A stretch of 43,442 nucleotides of DNA, from NCBI GenBank assembly GCA_035542155.1, contig DATKLX010000239.1, positions 1-43,442 on the forward strand, written 5' to 3'. A model generated the notes under the pieces. The model made no database searches, was not told the origin of the DNA, and was given only the letters and a program-made list of their open reading frames with translations. Of this stretch, positions 16,850-24,306 are shown piece after piece (positions within the stretch are counted from its first letter, which is position 1; every line of letters begins with the position of its first letter). The DNA is from DATKLX01 sp035542155 (GTDB lineage: Bacteria > Chloroflexota > Anaerolineae > Anaerolineales > Anaerolineaceae). A program made the translations under genes and the position numbers.

Positions 16850-17671
16850 TTGGCGCCTGGAGCCTCGCTCAATCCACTCGCGGATACCCACTGCCATCTG
16901 GATTTCCAGGCCTACGATTCAGATCGTGACCAGGTCATTTCCAGAGCATGGGAAAAGGGTGTGAAATGGATATTAAATCCTGGGATCGATTTACAAACCA
17001 GCCGGGATGCCATCCGTTTAGCCGAAATGTTTCCGGGAGTGTATGCAGCAGTTGGGGTCCATCCCAATGACGGATTATCCTGGGATGCCGGCACTTTACA
17101 AGAATTGGAAAAACTGGCCGGGCATCCGAGAGTGCTGGCCATCGGTGAAATTGGGCTGGATTATTACCGCGACCGGACTCTACCCAAAGTTCAAATGAAG
17201 ATCTTTCGAACCCAGCTCGAACTTGCAGCCAGATTGCACCTACCCGTGATCGTTCACTGCCGTCAGGCCATGGAGGATCTACAGAAGATTTTAAAAGAAT
17301 GGTGTTTCACCATACATTCCAGGGTTGGAGAAGAAAAAAAGCCATTTGGGGTGCTGCATTCTTTTGATGGGGATCTGGACGAAGCCAGGCAGGCGATCGA
17401 GATGAGCTTCTTGATCGGCGTGGGCGGTCCGGTAACCTTCCAAAATGCGCGTCAAAAGCAAGAGTTGATCAAGGCGCTTCCCCTGGAGAATATCGTTTTA
17501 GAAACGGATGCCCCATTCCTTACGCCGCACCCCTACCGCGGACAACGCAACGAGCCAGGATATATTCCCTTGATCGCTGAGGCAGTCGCTACTCTTCAAA
17601 AAAGACCATTTGATACCGTCGCAAGAGTCACTACCCAAAATGCGGCCCGTTTGTTTTCATGGAGTCTCTAG
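16850..17671 (+). CDS. tatD: TatD-family metal-dependent deoxyribonuclease
   Basis: A 273-residue TIM-barrel hydrolase. Metal-binding positions are seen in order: ADTHCHLDF near the N-terminus, GEIGLDYYRD, IVHCRQAM, VLHSFDGD and LETDAPFLTPHPYRG. These match the TatD DNase family, which acts on DNA ends and has been linked to DNA repair and 3'-5' exonuclease activity. The only plausible start is a TTG directly after the phosphohexomutase stop; its ribosome binding site is weak, so translation may depend on coupling. The polyprenyl synthase begins one base after its stop. Confidence 0.92.
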   Translation: MAPGASLNPLADTHCHLDFQAYDSDRDQVISRAWEKGVKWILNPGIDLQTSRDAIRLAEMFPGVYAAVGVHPNDGLSWDAGTLQELEKLAGHPRVLAIGEIGLDYYRDRTLPKVQMKIFRTQLELAARLHLPVIVHCRQAMEDLQKILKEWCFTIHSRVGEEKKPFGVLHSFDGDLDEARQAIEMSFLIGVGGPVTFQNARQKQELIKALPLENIVLETDAPFLTPHPYRGQRNEPGYIPLIAEAVATLQKRPFDTVARVTTQNAARLFSWSL

Positions 17672-17672
17672 A

Positions 17673-18641
17673 TTGACGAAGATCACATTTTCCTCCCCTG
17701 TCCAGGAAGGTATTCAGGACGTCGAGAATTTAATGCGGGCCCAGGCGGAAGGGTATGACCCGGACCTGGGAGCTGCCCTGGAGCATCTCCTATCTTCTGG
17801 CGGAAAACGGATTCGACCCGCGCTCACGCTGCTTACCGGAAAAATGCTGGGGGGAGATTATGATCGACTGGTGACACTCGGGGCAGCCATCGAGCTTCTA
17901 CATACCGCCACGCTTGTGCACGACGACTTAATCGATAATTCATTATTGAGACGCGGTATTCCAACTTTGAATTCACAATGGTCGCCTGGAGCGACTGTGC
18001 TCACAGGAGATTTCATTTTTGCGCGGGCCGCGAACCTCTCTGCCCAAACCGAATCGATCGCTGCGATGAAGCTGTTTGCGCAGACCTTAGTTATTATCGT
18101 GAATGGGGAAATCTCACAGCTTTTTTCAAACAGAATCTTCCCAGACAGGGAAAGCTACTTCGCGCGGATTTATGAAAAAACCGCCTCCCTTTTCGAAACA
18201 TCGACCGCCGCGGCAGCGATCATCAGTGAGGTGGACGCCGGAACCATCGAATATGTCCGCCAATTTGGTTTCAAAATCGGAATGGCTTTCCAGATCGTTG
18301 ATGATATTCTCGATTTCACAGGGGAACAGACGACGATCGGGAAACCGGTGGGGAGCGATTTGCGTCAGGGAATTGTCACCCTGCCAGCGATCCTTTACGC
18401 AGATAAAAACCCAGCCAATCCGGACGTACAGCTTCTGAAGCAAGGTTCTCTCCAGAGCAATGAGGTCCACTTCATCCGGCTGGTAGAATCGATCCGGCGG
18501 AGTGATGCGATCGACCTGGCTTACGAGGAAGCCCGTAATTTTGTCCAGACTGGATTGGAGGTATTAGCCTGCCTCCCGGAAAGCCCAGAACGGGCGGCGT
18601 TGGCGGATATTGCGGAGTATATCCTTCACAGGCAGCAATAA
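17673..18641 (+). CDS. long-chain trans-polyprenyl diphosphate synthase
   Basis: A 322-residue isoprenyl synthase that adds isopentenyl units to an allylic diphosphate. The SGGKRIRPAL block binds the substrate diphosphate. The first Asp-rich motif DDLID is at residues 84-88 and the second is DDILDFTG. The residue five before the first Asp is Ala79, not an aromatic, which in this family favours long products such as hepta- to decaprenyl chains for quinones. The start is a TTG with GGAG eight bases upstream; the longer frame from 17610 would overlap tatD by 62 bases. It is the third gene of the operon and ends at a terminator. Confidence 0.92.
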   Translation: MTKITFSSPVQEGIQDVENLMRAQAEGYDPDLGAALEHLLSSGGKRIRPALTLLTGKMLGGDYDRLVTLGAAIELLHTATLVHDDLIDNSLLRRGIPTLNSQWSPGATVLTGDFIFARAANLSAQTESIAAMKLFAQTLVIIVNGEISQLFSNRIFPDRESYFARIYEKTASLFETSTAAAAIISEVDAGTIEYVRQFGFKIGMAFQIVDDILDFTGEQTTIGKPVGSDLRQGIVTLPAILYADKNPANPDVQLLKQGSLQSNEVHFIRLVESIRRSDAIDLAYEEARNFVQTGLEVLACLPESPERAALADIAEYILHRQQ

Positions 18642-18647
18642 GAACCG

Positions 18648-18692
18648 AAACCCCTGGCCTACCCGAAGAAAAGGCCAGGGGTTTTTCTTTTT
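18648..18692. terminator. terminator between convergent polyprenyl synthase and degP genes
   Basis: A 13-bp perfect stem (18648-18660 with 18672-18684, core CCCCTGGCCT/AGGCCAGGGG) closes an 11-base loop and runs into TTTTTCTTTTT on the plus strand. It could also stop degP transcription, though the uridine tract on the minus strand is poor. Confidence 0.92.
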
Positions 18693-18705
18693 AATGGCCA
18701 GGATG

Positions 18706-20391
18706 TTATTGGGTCGTGGATGGACGCGTGTCCAGGGTTACCTTCACCTGGGTCCGGTCACCGTTACGGAGAACATCCAGGGTAACGGACTGACCAGGCC
18801 GACTCTGGCGGATCGCAGCCTGTAATGCCTGAATGCTGTTGATAACAGTGCCATCGAACGCAGTAATCACGTCACCACCAAGGGTGACCGTCTGACCGTT
18901 GAGCTGCTGCTGCTGGCTGCCAGCCTGGAGCCCGGCTTTTTCAGCCGGACTCCCTGGCTGAACCTTTTCGACCAGGACACCCTCCTGATTCTGGCTCAGG
19001 TTCATTGCTTGAGCGATCACTGGAGTCAGGGTCGCGCCGGAAATTCCCAGCCAGGCAGTTTGTTGAGCCTGATTGTTATTGTTGTTCCCGTTGTTGTTCG
19101 GGATCTGCAGCGCCTGCTGAGTGTTCTCAGCAGGCCGGGCTTCAAGGGTTACCTCAACTGTGGTTTGCTTCTCACCACGCAAGAGGGTTAGCTGAACTTT
19201 TTGCCCCACCTGGGTTGAGCGAGCCAGATAGCTGACCAGATCCTCGAAAACATTTACTGGCTTCCCATCGATGGCGATGATCACATCGCCGCCGATCTGG
19301 ACGGTTTGACCACTGACCGTAGCAGATTGAGAGCTACTTTTTATCCCGGCTTTCTCCGCAGGGCTACCCTGGGTCACCTCGCCAACTAGCACCCCACGCT
19401 GCCCGGCATTCAGTCCCATCGCGGTAGCCAGCTCAGAGGTCAGAGAGGTCCCCGAAATGCCCAGCCAGGAATAGGTGTAACTGCCATTCTGGATGAGGGC
19501 AGGGACAACTTTAATGACGATCGAGGACGGAATGGCAAAACCAATCCCGGCTGAAGCGCCTGAAGAAGACTCGATTGCGGCCGTAACACCGATCACCTGG
19601 CCCAAATCGTTGACCAGCACGCCGCCAGAGTTACCTGGATTGATAGGAGCATCCGTCTGGATGACATCCGGAATGGTATAAGAGGCTCCATTGGCCGTGG
19701 TTGAGCTGTTGACGGGCAAGGAGCGCCCAACCGCGCTAACAAACCCGACCGTTTGGGTGCCTTCTTCACCAAAGGGATTCCCGATCGCTACCGCGAGCTG
19801 ACCGACTTTCACCTGGTTTGAATCGGACACCTGAACTGGCTGTAAGCGATCCTGGGACGCTGACACCTGGATGACTGCCAGGTCGCTGTTCAAATCCGTG
19901 CCAACCACCTTGGCAGGGACGCTAAAGCCATCCGAAAAAGTAACGCGAACATTGGTTGCCCCTTCAACAACGTGGTTGTTGGTAACAATATGACCGGCCT
20001 TGTCCCACACAAAACCAGATCCCTCACCTCGAACAACCGGGGCTTGCTGCTGGTTCTGGTTTCCGTTGGGACCGAAGAAGCGAAAGGGTGTGTTTTGAGA
20101 TGATTGGGTGCTTTCTACAGCAATGCTCACCACGGATGGACCGACTTTTTCATAAATCGATTCAAGGGTATTTTGAAGGGAAATCAGCACATCCGATGAA
20201 TTTACAACAGCAGGCTGATTGATTGAATTACTCTGGGCAGGAGCCGCTATTGGGGTTGCTCCCTGCACCACAGGCGCAGTGCTGGCCAACCGATTTTGCA
20301 ACGTGGACAGGCCCATAGGAATGTCGCTACAGGCTGTTACCAGTAAGCTGCCTGCCAGTACCAGTGTAATGATCCATTTCGAGCGATTCAT
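18706..20391 (-). CDS. HtrA/DegP-type serine protease, lipoprotein with two PDZ domains
   Basis: A 561-residue envelope protease. A signal peptide (about 1-20) ends in the lipobox VTAC with Cys21, predicting a lipid anchor. A Gln/Asn-rich linker leads to a trypsin-like domain with His140 (NNHVVEG), Asp170 (DLNSDLAV) and Ser255 (NPGNSGG). Two PDZ domains follow, each with a GSPAEKAG core, separated by an Asn-rich stretch. HtrA proteins degrade or refold misfolded envelope proteins. The ATG at 20391 is chosen because a GGAGG site lies upstream and it starts the signal peptide; an ATG at 20418 has neither. It lies downstream of a two-component system on the same strand, a pairing known for CssRS, CiaRH and CpxRA. 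Confidence 0.93.
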   Translation of the reverse strand: MNRSKWIITLVLAGSLLVTACSDIPMGLSTLQNRLASTAPVVQGATPIAAPAQSNSINQPAVVNSSDVLISLQNTLESIYEKVGPSVVSIAVESTQSSQNTPFRFFGPNGNQNQQQAPVVRGEGSGFVWDKAGHIVTNNHVVEGATNVRVTFSDGFSVPAKVVGTDLNSDLAVIQVSASQDRLQPVQVSDSNQVKVGQLAVAIGNPFGEEGTQTVGFVSAVGRSLPVNSSTTANGASYTIPDVIQTDAPINPGNSGGVLVNDLGQVIGVTAAIESSSGASAGIGFAIPSSIVIKVVPALIQNGSYTYSWLGISGTSLTSELATAMGLNAGQRGVLVGEVTQGSPAEKAGIKSSSQSATVSGQTVQIGGDVIIAIDGKPVNVFEDLVSYLARSTQVGQKVQLTLLRGEKQTTVEVTLEARPAENTQQALQIPNNNGNNNNNQAQQTAWLGISGATLTPVIAQAMNLSQNQEGVLVEKVQPGSPAEKAGLQAGSQQQQLNGQTVTLGGDVITAFDGTVINSIQALQAAIRQSRPGQSVTLDVLRNGDRTQVKVTLDTRPSTTQ

Positions 20392-20434
20392 AGAACTGTT
20401 TGATCCTCCGATAGACATTATTTTTTTCAGCGTG

Positions 20435-20464
20435 AGGATAGCACAGAGGCCTGGGTTTTGTCCT
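20435..20464 (-). promoter_or_regulatory. promoter of degP
   Basis: On the minus strand AGGACA (20464-20459), an 18-base spacer and TATCCT (20440-20435), preceded by TGC to give an extended -10. The predicted start near 20428 leaves a leader of about 37 bases before the chosen ATG. Confidence 0.55.
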
Positions 20465-20492
20465 TATGGTTCGCGAGGATTCACCTTATGGT
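20462..20492 (-). promoter_or_regulatory. direct repeat at the degP -35, candidate response-regulator site
   Basis: CCTTATGGT occurs at 20462-20470 and again at 20484-20492, a period of exactly 22 bases, or two helical turns. The first copy overlaps the -35. OmpR-family regulators commonly bind tandem repeats on one face of the helix at this position. Confidence 0.5.
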
Positions 20493-20526
20493 AAGCTTAA
20501 GAAGGGGCGAGAAGCGTCTCGGAATT

Positions 20527-20548
20527 TTCGATTTTCGTTCGATTTTCG
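20527..20548. repeat. tandem 11-bp repeat upstream of degP
   Basis: TTCGATTTTCG is repeated twice head to tail with no spacer. Eleven bases equals one helical turn, the period typical of OmpR/PhoB-type half-sites, but low complexity could also explain it. Confidence 0.55.
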
Positions 20549-20672
20549 ATTGAAATAGAGTCTGCTTGGTAAAAATTCCATCAATGACCAAACCCTCAGG
20601 GTCTTCTTCGTTTGGATTGAAGGGTTTCGTTCCTGGCGAAAACAAATCGAAACAAATATGATGTAGAATATG

Positions 20673-20830
20673 CCTTCTGGCTTGTTCCTCACCGGTCTAC
20701 CTGAGCGCAAGGGACTCCCTAACGGGGATCTTCGAGGAGGCGTGCGCTACAGCAAGGGAACGCGGAGCGTCTGGAAGAGGTTCCAACGGGACCGTTTTAA
20801 CCAGGAAACTGGTCGGTCGAGACAACCGAC
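20673..20830. other. cluster of strong hairpins, possible structured RNA of unknown family
   Basis: This non-coding stretch, between the kinase terminator and the degP promoter, contains several good stems. CTGAGCGCA (from 20700) pairs with TGCGCT-A-CAG with one bulged base. GGAAC (from 20757) pairs with GTTCC (from 20780). ACCAG-GAAA-CTGGT sits inside GACCG/CGGTC, and GTCGGT/ACCGAC overlaps that last stem as an alternative fold. A TATGAT -10 lies at 20657 on the plus strand and TGCTATCTT at 20845-20837 on the minus strand. I could not match it to a known RNA family, and the transcribed strand is uncertain. Confidence 0.35.
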
Positions 20831-20854
20831 GTACACAAGATAGCACAAAGTGGA

Positions 20855-20884
20855 GGAAAAGAATATCCGTCAAAATTGACGGAT
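20855..20884 (-). terminator. terminator of the response regulator-kinase operon
   Basis: ATCCGTCAA (20865-20873) and TTGACGGAT (20876-20884) form a near-perfect palindrome, and on the minus strand ATTCTTTTCC follows. It lies about 40 bases past the kinase stop, so degP probably uses its own promoter. Confidence 0.75.
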
Positions 20885-20922
20885 TGACAAAGGGAGAAAA
20901 TCGTTAACGTTTGAAATCCAGA

Positions 20923-22326
20923 CTAATCCAGGGGTAACTGGATTGAGAAGGTGCTGCCCTGATCGGGGACGCTGTCGACCAATAATTTTCCACCGTGGGC
21001 TTGAACCAAATCGCGAGTGATGGTCAGGCCAAGGCCCATTCCTCGCGAAAAACGACGGGCTGCTTTCCCGCGAAAAAATGGTTGGAAAATCTGGCTGATC
21101 TCTTCCTGCGTCAGCCCAGGTCCGGTATCCATCACCTGGAGATTGAGCACGCCATCCTTTTCCTCCGCGCAGATCTGAATTTTCCCGCCGGAGGGGGTAT
21201 AGCGGATGGCGTTGCTGATCAAATTTCCCAGCGCCTGAGCCATCCGGTCCGGATCCATGGTAATTGGAGGAAGCTGGTCGCTGGCTTCCATCTGCCAATC
21301 GAGACCTTTTTCCTGCGCAGCCTGACGCCATGCCCCTCCAATGCGCTGAATCCACTCGTTTATATTGACCGAAACCGTGTTGAGCTCCAGAGGACCCAGA
21401 ACCTGATCGTGAAGATGGGCAAGCTCATCCAGCAGACTCTGCAGCCGGTTCAGCTCGGTATCTATACCGAGCAGCAGCTCTTTGCGCAGGTTCTCGTCCT
21501 CAGCGGCTCCTCTCAGGAGCGCCTGTACGCCCGAATGGAGCGCTCCTAACGGAGTCCCCAATTCGTGGACCAGGTTGGATAGCAGCCGTTTGCGGCTTTC
21601 CTCCAGGGTGTGTAATCGAACAATCAGGGCGTTTACAGCCCTGACTAAAAGATTAATTTCCTCCGGACCGCGTTCCGAGAGAGGAATCGGTTCATGGGCA
21701 GATCCCAACTGTGGAATGGCCTGGGTAAGGGCTCGAAGCGGCTTTTCAAGGTCCGCCGCCAGCCTCCAGCCGAGGATAATCCCCAGGATTAAGCCGGCCC
21801 CGAGGACCCACAGGCTGATCCTGCGCAAATCCTGTGAACGGGCATATGCATCCGACAGCGGGTTGACCAGTCGAACAAACCCGAGCAACCGGCTGTTCGA
21901 AGTGACCACCGGCGCAACCACTTCGGAAATTTCAGCCTGGTTGCGGATCACCTCTGGATCCATCGTTTCCCCATTGAGAACGCTCTGGATATAGTTTTGA
22001 TCGAAAACCTGGCCGGTGAGAGGAGAATCCTGAGAATCGCTGGATACTATCAGGCGGCCCTCGGGATCGAGAAGCATTACTTTTGAGGTCACTTGAGGGC
22101 TGACCAGTTTTACAAAAGCCTCGGCCCGGGAAGAGTCAAACCATATTTCAGGGCTGGACCCGAAGCTGTTTGCCACCAGTTCAGCCTGGCGGACAAGCTC
22201 ATTGGAAATATTCCCTAATAAGACCTGGGTTTCAAACAAATACACCAGGATAATCCCAGCCACAGGTAGAATGATCAGAACCGGAATGATGTGGCTGAGG
22301 ATCAAACGGGAACGGAGGGTTCGCAT
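20923..22326 (-). CDS. membrane sensor histidine kinase
   Basis: A 467-residue kinase. A membrane helix at about 8-32 and another at about 170-190 flank an extracytoplasmic sensor domain of about 135 residues. A HAMP-like linker (about 190-245) follows, then a dimerisation domain with the phosphorylated His254 in NLVHELGTPLG, and a C-terminal ATPase with N box LGNLISNAIRYTP, G1 MDTGPGL and G2 GMGLGLT. It phosphorylates the response regulator encoded three bases upstream. The degP gene downstream suggests an envelope-stress signal, by analogy with CpxA and CssS. Confidence 0.93.
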   Translation of the reverse strand: MRTLRSRLILSHIIPVLIILPVAGIILVYLFETQVLLGNISNELVRQAELVANSFGSSPEIWFDSSRAEAFVKLVSPQVTSKVMLLDPEGRLIVSSDSQDSPLTGQVFDQNYIQSVLNGETMDPEVIRNQAEISEVVAPVVTSNSRLLGFVRLVNPLSDAYARSQDLRRISLWVLGAGLILGIILGWRLAADLEKPLRALTQAIPQLGSAHEPIPLSERGPEEINLLVRAVNALIVRLHTLEESRKRLLSNLVHELGTPLGALHSGVQALLRGAAEDENLRKELLLGIDTELNRLQSLLDELAHLHDQVLGPLELNTVSVNINEWIQRIGGAWRQAAQEKGLDWQMEASDQLPPITMDPDRMAQALGNLISNAIRYTPSGGKIQICAEEKDGVLNLQVMDTGPGLTQEEISQIFQPFFRGKAARRFSRGMGLGLTITRDLVQAHGGKLLVDSVPDQGSTFSIQLPLD

Positions 22327-22329
22327 GGA

Positions 22330-23028
22330 TTATGTCTCCTGGGGGAGATATTTGTAACCCAGGCCCCTCACGGTGACAATCCGTCTCGGATGGTTTGGGT
22401 CTTCTTCCAGCTTCTCGCGCAGCCACCGGATGTGAACATAAACCACCTGGGACTGTCCTTCATATTCTGCGCCCCAAACCTGAGCGAGCAGTTCGTCCGT
22501 GGTCACTAACCGGCCAGCTTGATCGGCAAGGGAATATAGCAGGTTGAATTCACGAGGAGCCAGATCCAGCTTATTTCCGTGGAGCGTAGCCTCGTGTGCG
22601 ACGGGATCAATCGCCAAATCGCCAACCTCGATCATAGCCGGCTCTGAGGCAGTTGAAGGGGGAGTTTGAAATCTGCGCAAGACTGCTTTGATATGAGCGA
22701 GCAGAACATCCAGGTCAAAAGGCTTGGTCACATAGTCATCAGCGCCCAGCTCCAACCCCAGCACTTCGTCCAACTCACGGCGGCGGGCTGTCAGCAATAT
22801 GACCGGGACCCCAAAATGGTCACGGATCGAGCGCAGCGCCTCCAGACCATCCATCCCTGGGAGACCAATATCCAGAAGAACAAGGTCCGGATGTTCCAGG
22901 CGAACCAGCTCAATACCGTTCTCCGCTGTATCCGCAGTTTGGACCGAATATCCATTTTTATCGAGATTAAATGCCAGGGAACGGCGCAGCAGCGCATCGT
23001 CATCAACCAGGATAATTCGTTTTGACAT
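22330..23028 (-). CDS. OmpR/PhoB-family response regulator
   Basis: A 232-residue DNA-binding regulator. The receiver domain (about 1-115) has the acidic pair DDD near residue 9, phospho-acceptor Asp53 in LLDIGLPGMDG and a conserved Lys in VTKPFD. The C-terminal winged helix (about 130-230) ends in the typical RGLGYKYLP. The ATG at 23028 is preceded by GGAGG and starts the conserved MSKRIILVDDD; the longer frame from 23076 would include the predicted -10. It is the first gene of the operon with the kinase. Confidence 0.95.
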   Translation of the reverse strand: MSKRIILVDDDALLRRSLAFNLDKNGYSVQTADTAENGIELVRLEHPDLVLLDIGLPGMDGLEALRSIRDHFGVPVILLTARRRELDEVLGLELGADDYVTKPFDLDVLLAHIKAVLRRFQTPPSTASEPAMIEVGDLAIDPVAHEATLHGNKLDLAPREFNLLYSLADQAGRLVTTDELLAQVWGAEYEGQSQVVYVHIRWLREKLEEDPNHPRRIVTVRGLGYKYLPQET

Positions 23029-23061
23029 TATGATTTCCTCCGCCCCGACCAGGCAGAAACA

Positions 23062-23070
23062 ATTATACCA
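23062..23070 (-). promoter_or_regulatory. extended -10 promoter of the response regulator-kinase operon
   Basis: On the minus strand TGGTATAAT is a perfect extended -10, giving a start near 23055. CTTATGG, the core of the repeat at the degP promoter, occurs just upstream at 23079-23073 and hints at autoregulation. Confidence 0.6.
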
Positions 23071-23221
23071 ACCCATAAGAAAGGGTTATCTTATTTTATA
23101 GAAGTTAAGTTCATTGGGATTTCCCGTGATGTATCATCGGATTTTCCCTCAGAGATTCCTAAAGTACCAGAAAAACCGTGACGGATTGATCAGCCCGGTG
23201 TTTTTCCAATCGCATGGGTTG

Positions 23222-23227
23222 TATAAT
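23222..23227 (+). promoter_or_regulatory. possible -10 of the TerC gene
   Basis: A perfect TATAAT lies 21 bases before the ATG at 23249, with no good -35. The predicted leader is only about 15 bases but contains the AAAGG binding site. Confidence 0.4.
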
Positions 23228-23248
23228 CAAACCGATAAAGGCTCAACC

Positions 23249-24166
23249 ATGGACCTGACATTCATAACCGTTATCATTCAAGTCATCTTCCTGGAAGGAA
23301 TCCTATCTATCGATAACGCCGCTGTGATTGGAGCAATGGTCGCACCGCTTCCAGAAGACCGTCCGGTACCCTGGCCGCGTTTCTTGACGCAACCAGGGAC
23401 GGCTCTTCATTCTGTTATTGGGAACCAGCGGCTCGCCGCCCTACGAGTTGGAGTCCTGGGGGCTTATCTAGGACGGGGGGCCATGCTCCTGTTAGCGAGT
23501 CTGATCGTTCAGAATCCCTGGTTAAAACTGGTTGGTGCAGCCTACCTGATCCGCCTGGCCTTCAACAACCTGGGGCAATCTGAAGAAGGCGAAGAAAACC
23601 CACACATCCATCCAATCGACACCAGCTCATTCTGGCTGGTGGTATTGAACGTCGAGCTGGCAGACCTGGTATTCAGCCTGGACAACGTGGTGGCGGTTGT
23701 GATCCTCTCCAGCCACCTCTGGGTAATTATGGCCGGCGTAGCCATTGGGATCGTCATGATGCGCTTTGCCGCGGGTTGGTTCAGTTACCTGGTCAGGCGC
23801 GAGCCAACCCTTGAGACCGCGGCTTACCTGTTGGTCCTCATTATTGGCATTGAATTGATCTATTCGGAGATTTTGGGTGTTGAGCTCAACGACTGGCTGC
23901 GATTCGGGATCTCTGTGGCAACCGTCCTGCTCTGCCTGGCCTACGCCCATTCCCGGCTGCTACGCCTGGCACGGCCTGTGCTGGTCTGGTTTGCCCAGGG
24001 AATGGCCAACATCAATGAGGTGGTGGACTGGCTGCTGATTCCAATCGAAGGACTATTCAAACTGATCTGGTGGTCAGGCAAGCAGTTGTATATGCGAACT
24101 GATCAGCGGAGTGTCAAAGAGCTTCGTCACGAGCCCAGGGACAAGCCACACCCAGGCCATGATTGA
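23249..24166 (+). CDS. TerC-family integral membrane protein
   Basis: A 305-residue polytopic membrane protein. Both family hallmarks with acidic residues in the membrane are present: EGILSIDNAAVIGAMV near the N-terminus and VFSLDNVVAVVILS near residue 145. Seven or more hydrophobic segments are evident, and the C-terminus is a charged cytoplasmic tail. TerC/Alx proteins are linked to tellurite resistance and to export of Mn2+ or Ca2+, including metal loading of secreted proteins. The ATG at 23249 is used because the upstream 45 codons of the open frame contain the putative promoter and look non-coding. It is monocistronic. Confidence 0.88.
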   Translation: MDLTFITVIIQVIFLEGILSIDNAAVIGAMVAPLPEDRPVPWPRFLTQPGTALHSVIGNQRLAALRVGVLGAYLGRGAMLLLASLIVQNPWLKLVGAAYLIRLAFNNLGQSEEGEENPHIHPIDTSSFWLVVLNVELADLVFSLDNVVAVVILSSHLWVIMAGVAIGIVMMRFAAGWFSYLVRREPTLETAAYLLVLIIGIELIYSEILGVELNDWLRFGISVATVLLCLAYAHSRLLRLARPVLVWFAQGMANINEVVDWLLIPIEGLFKLIWWSGKQLYMRTDQRSVKELRHEPRDKPHPGHD

Positions 24167-24306
24167 GAGGTTTTTCCCTTTGTTAAAGATTTTTTGAGCA
24201 ATATTTTTCCAATCCCATTTTCCGTACCCATCTGAAATATCGGGGGTTATAGCGTTATGGATGCCGGCGAATTCCGCGGCGATTCTCACACTGGAGGTAA
24301 AACGCG

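Noticed and set aside
20486..20710. 74-codon minus-strand frame in the degP upstream region
   Set aside because: It spans the tandem repeat and hairpin region, has no binding site and no recognisable sequence.
20673..20850. 6S RNA in the spacer upstream of degP
   Set aside because: 6S RNA folds as one long hairpin with a central bubble; here the ends are not complementary and several separate stems form instead.
24180..24207. TTGTTA and TATTTT spaced by 16 bases as the pfaA promoter
   Set aside because: Both boxes are weak and the region is AT-rich, so such matches are common; no confident promoter could be assigned to the synthase operon.
24225..24236. TACCCATCTGAA upstream of pfaA also occurs at the right end of the IS (15312-15323), suggesting an IS remnant
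   Set aside because: In 43 kb about a hundred shared 12-mers are expected by chance, and the similarity does not continue into the inverted repeat.
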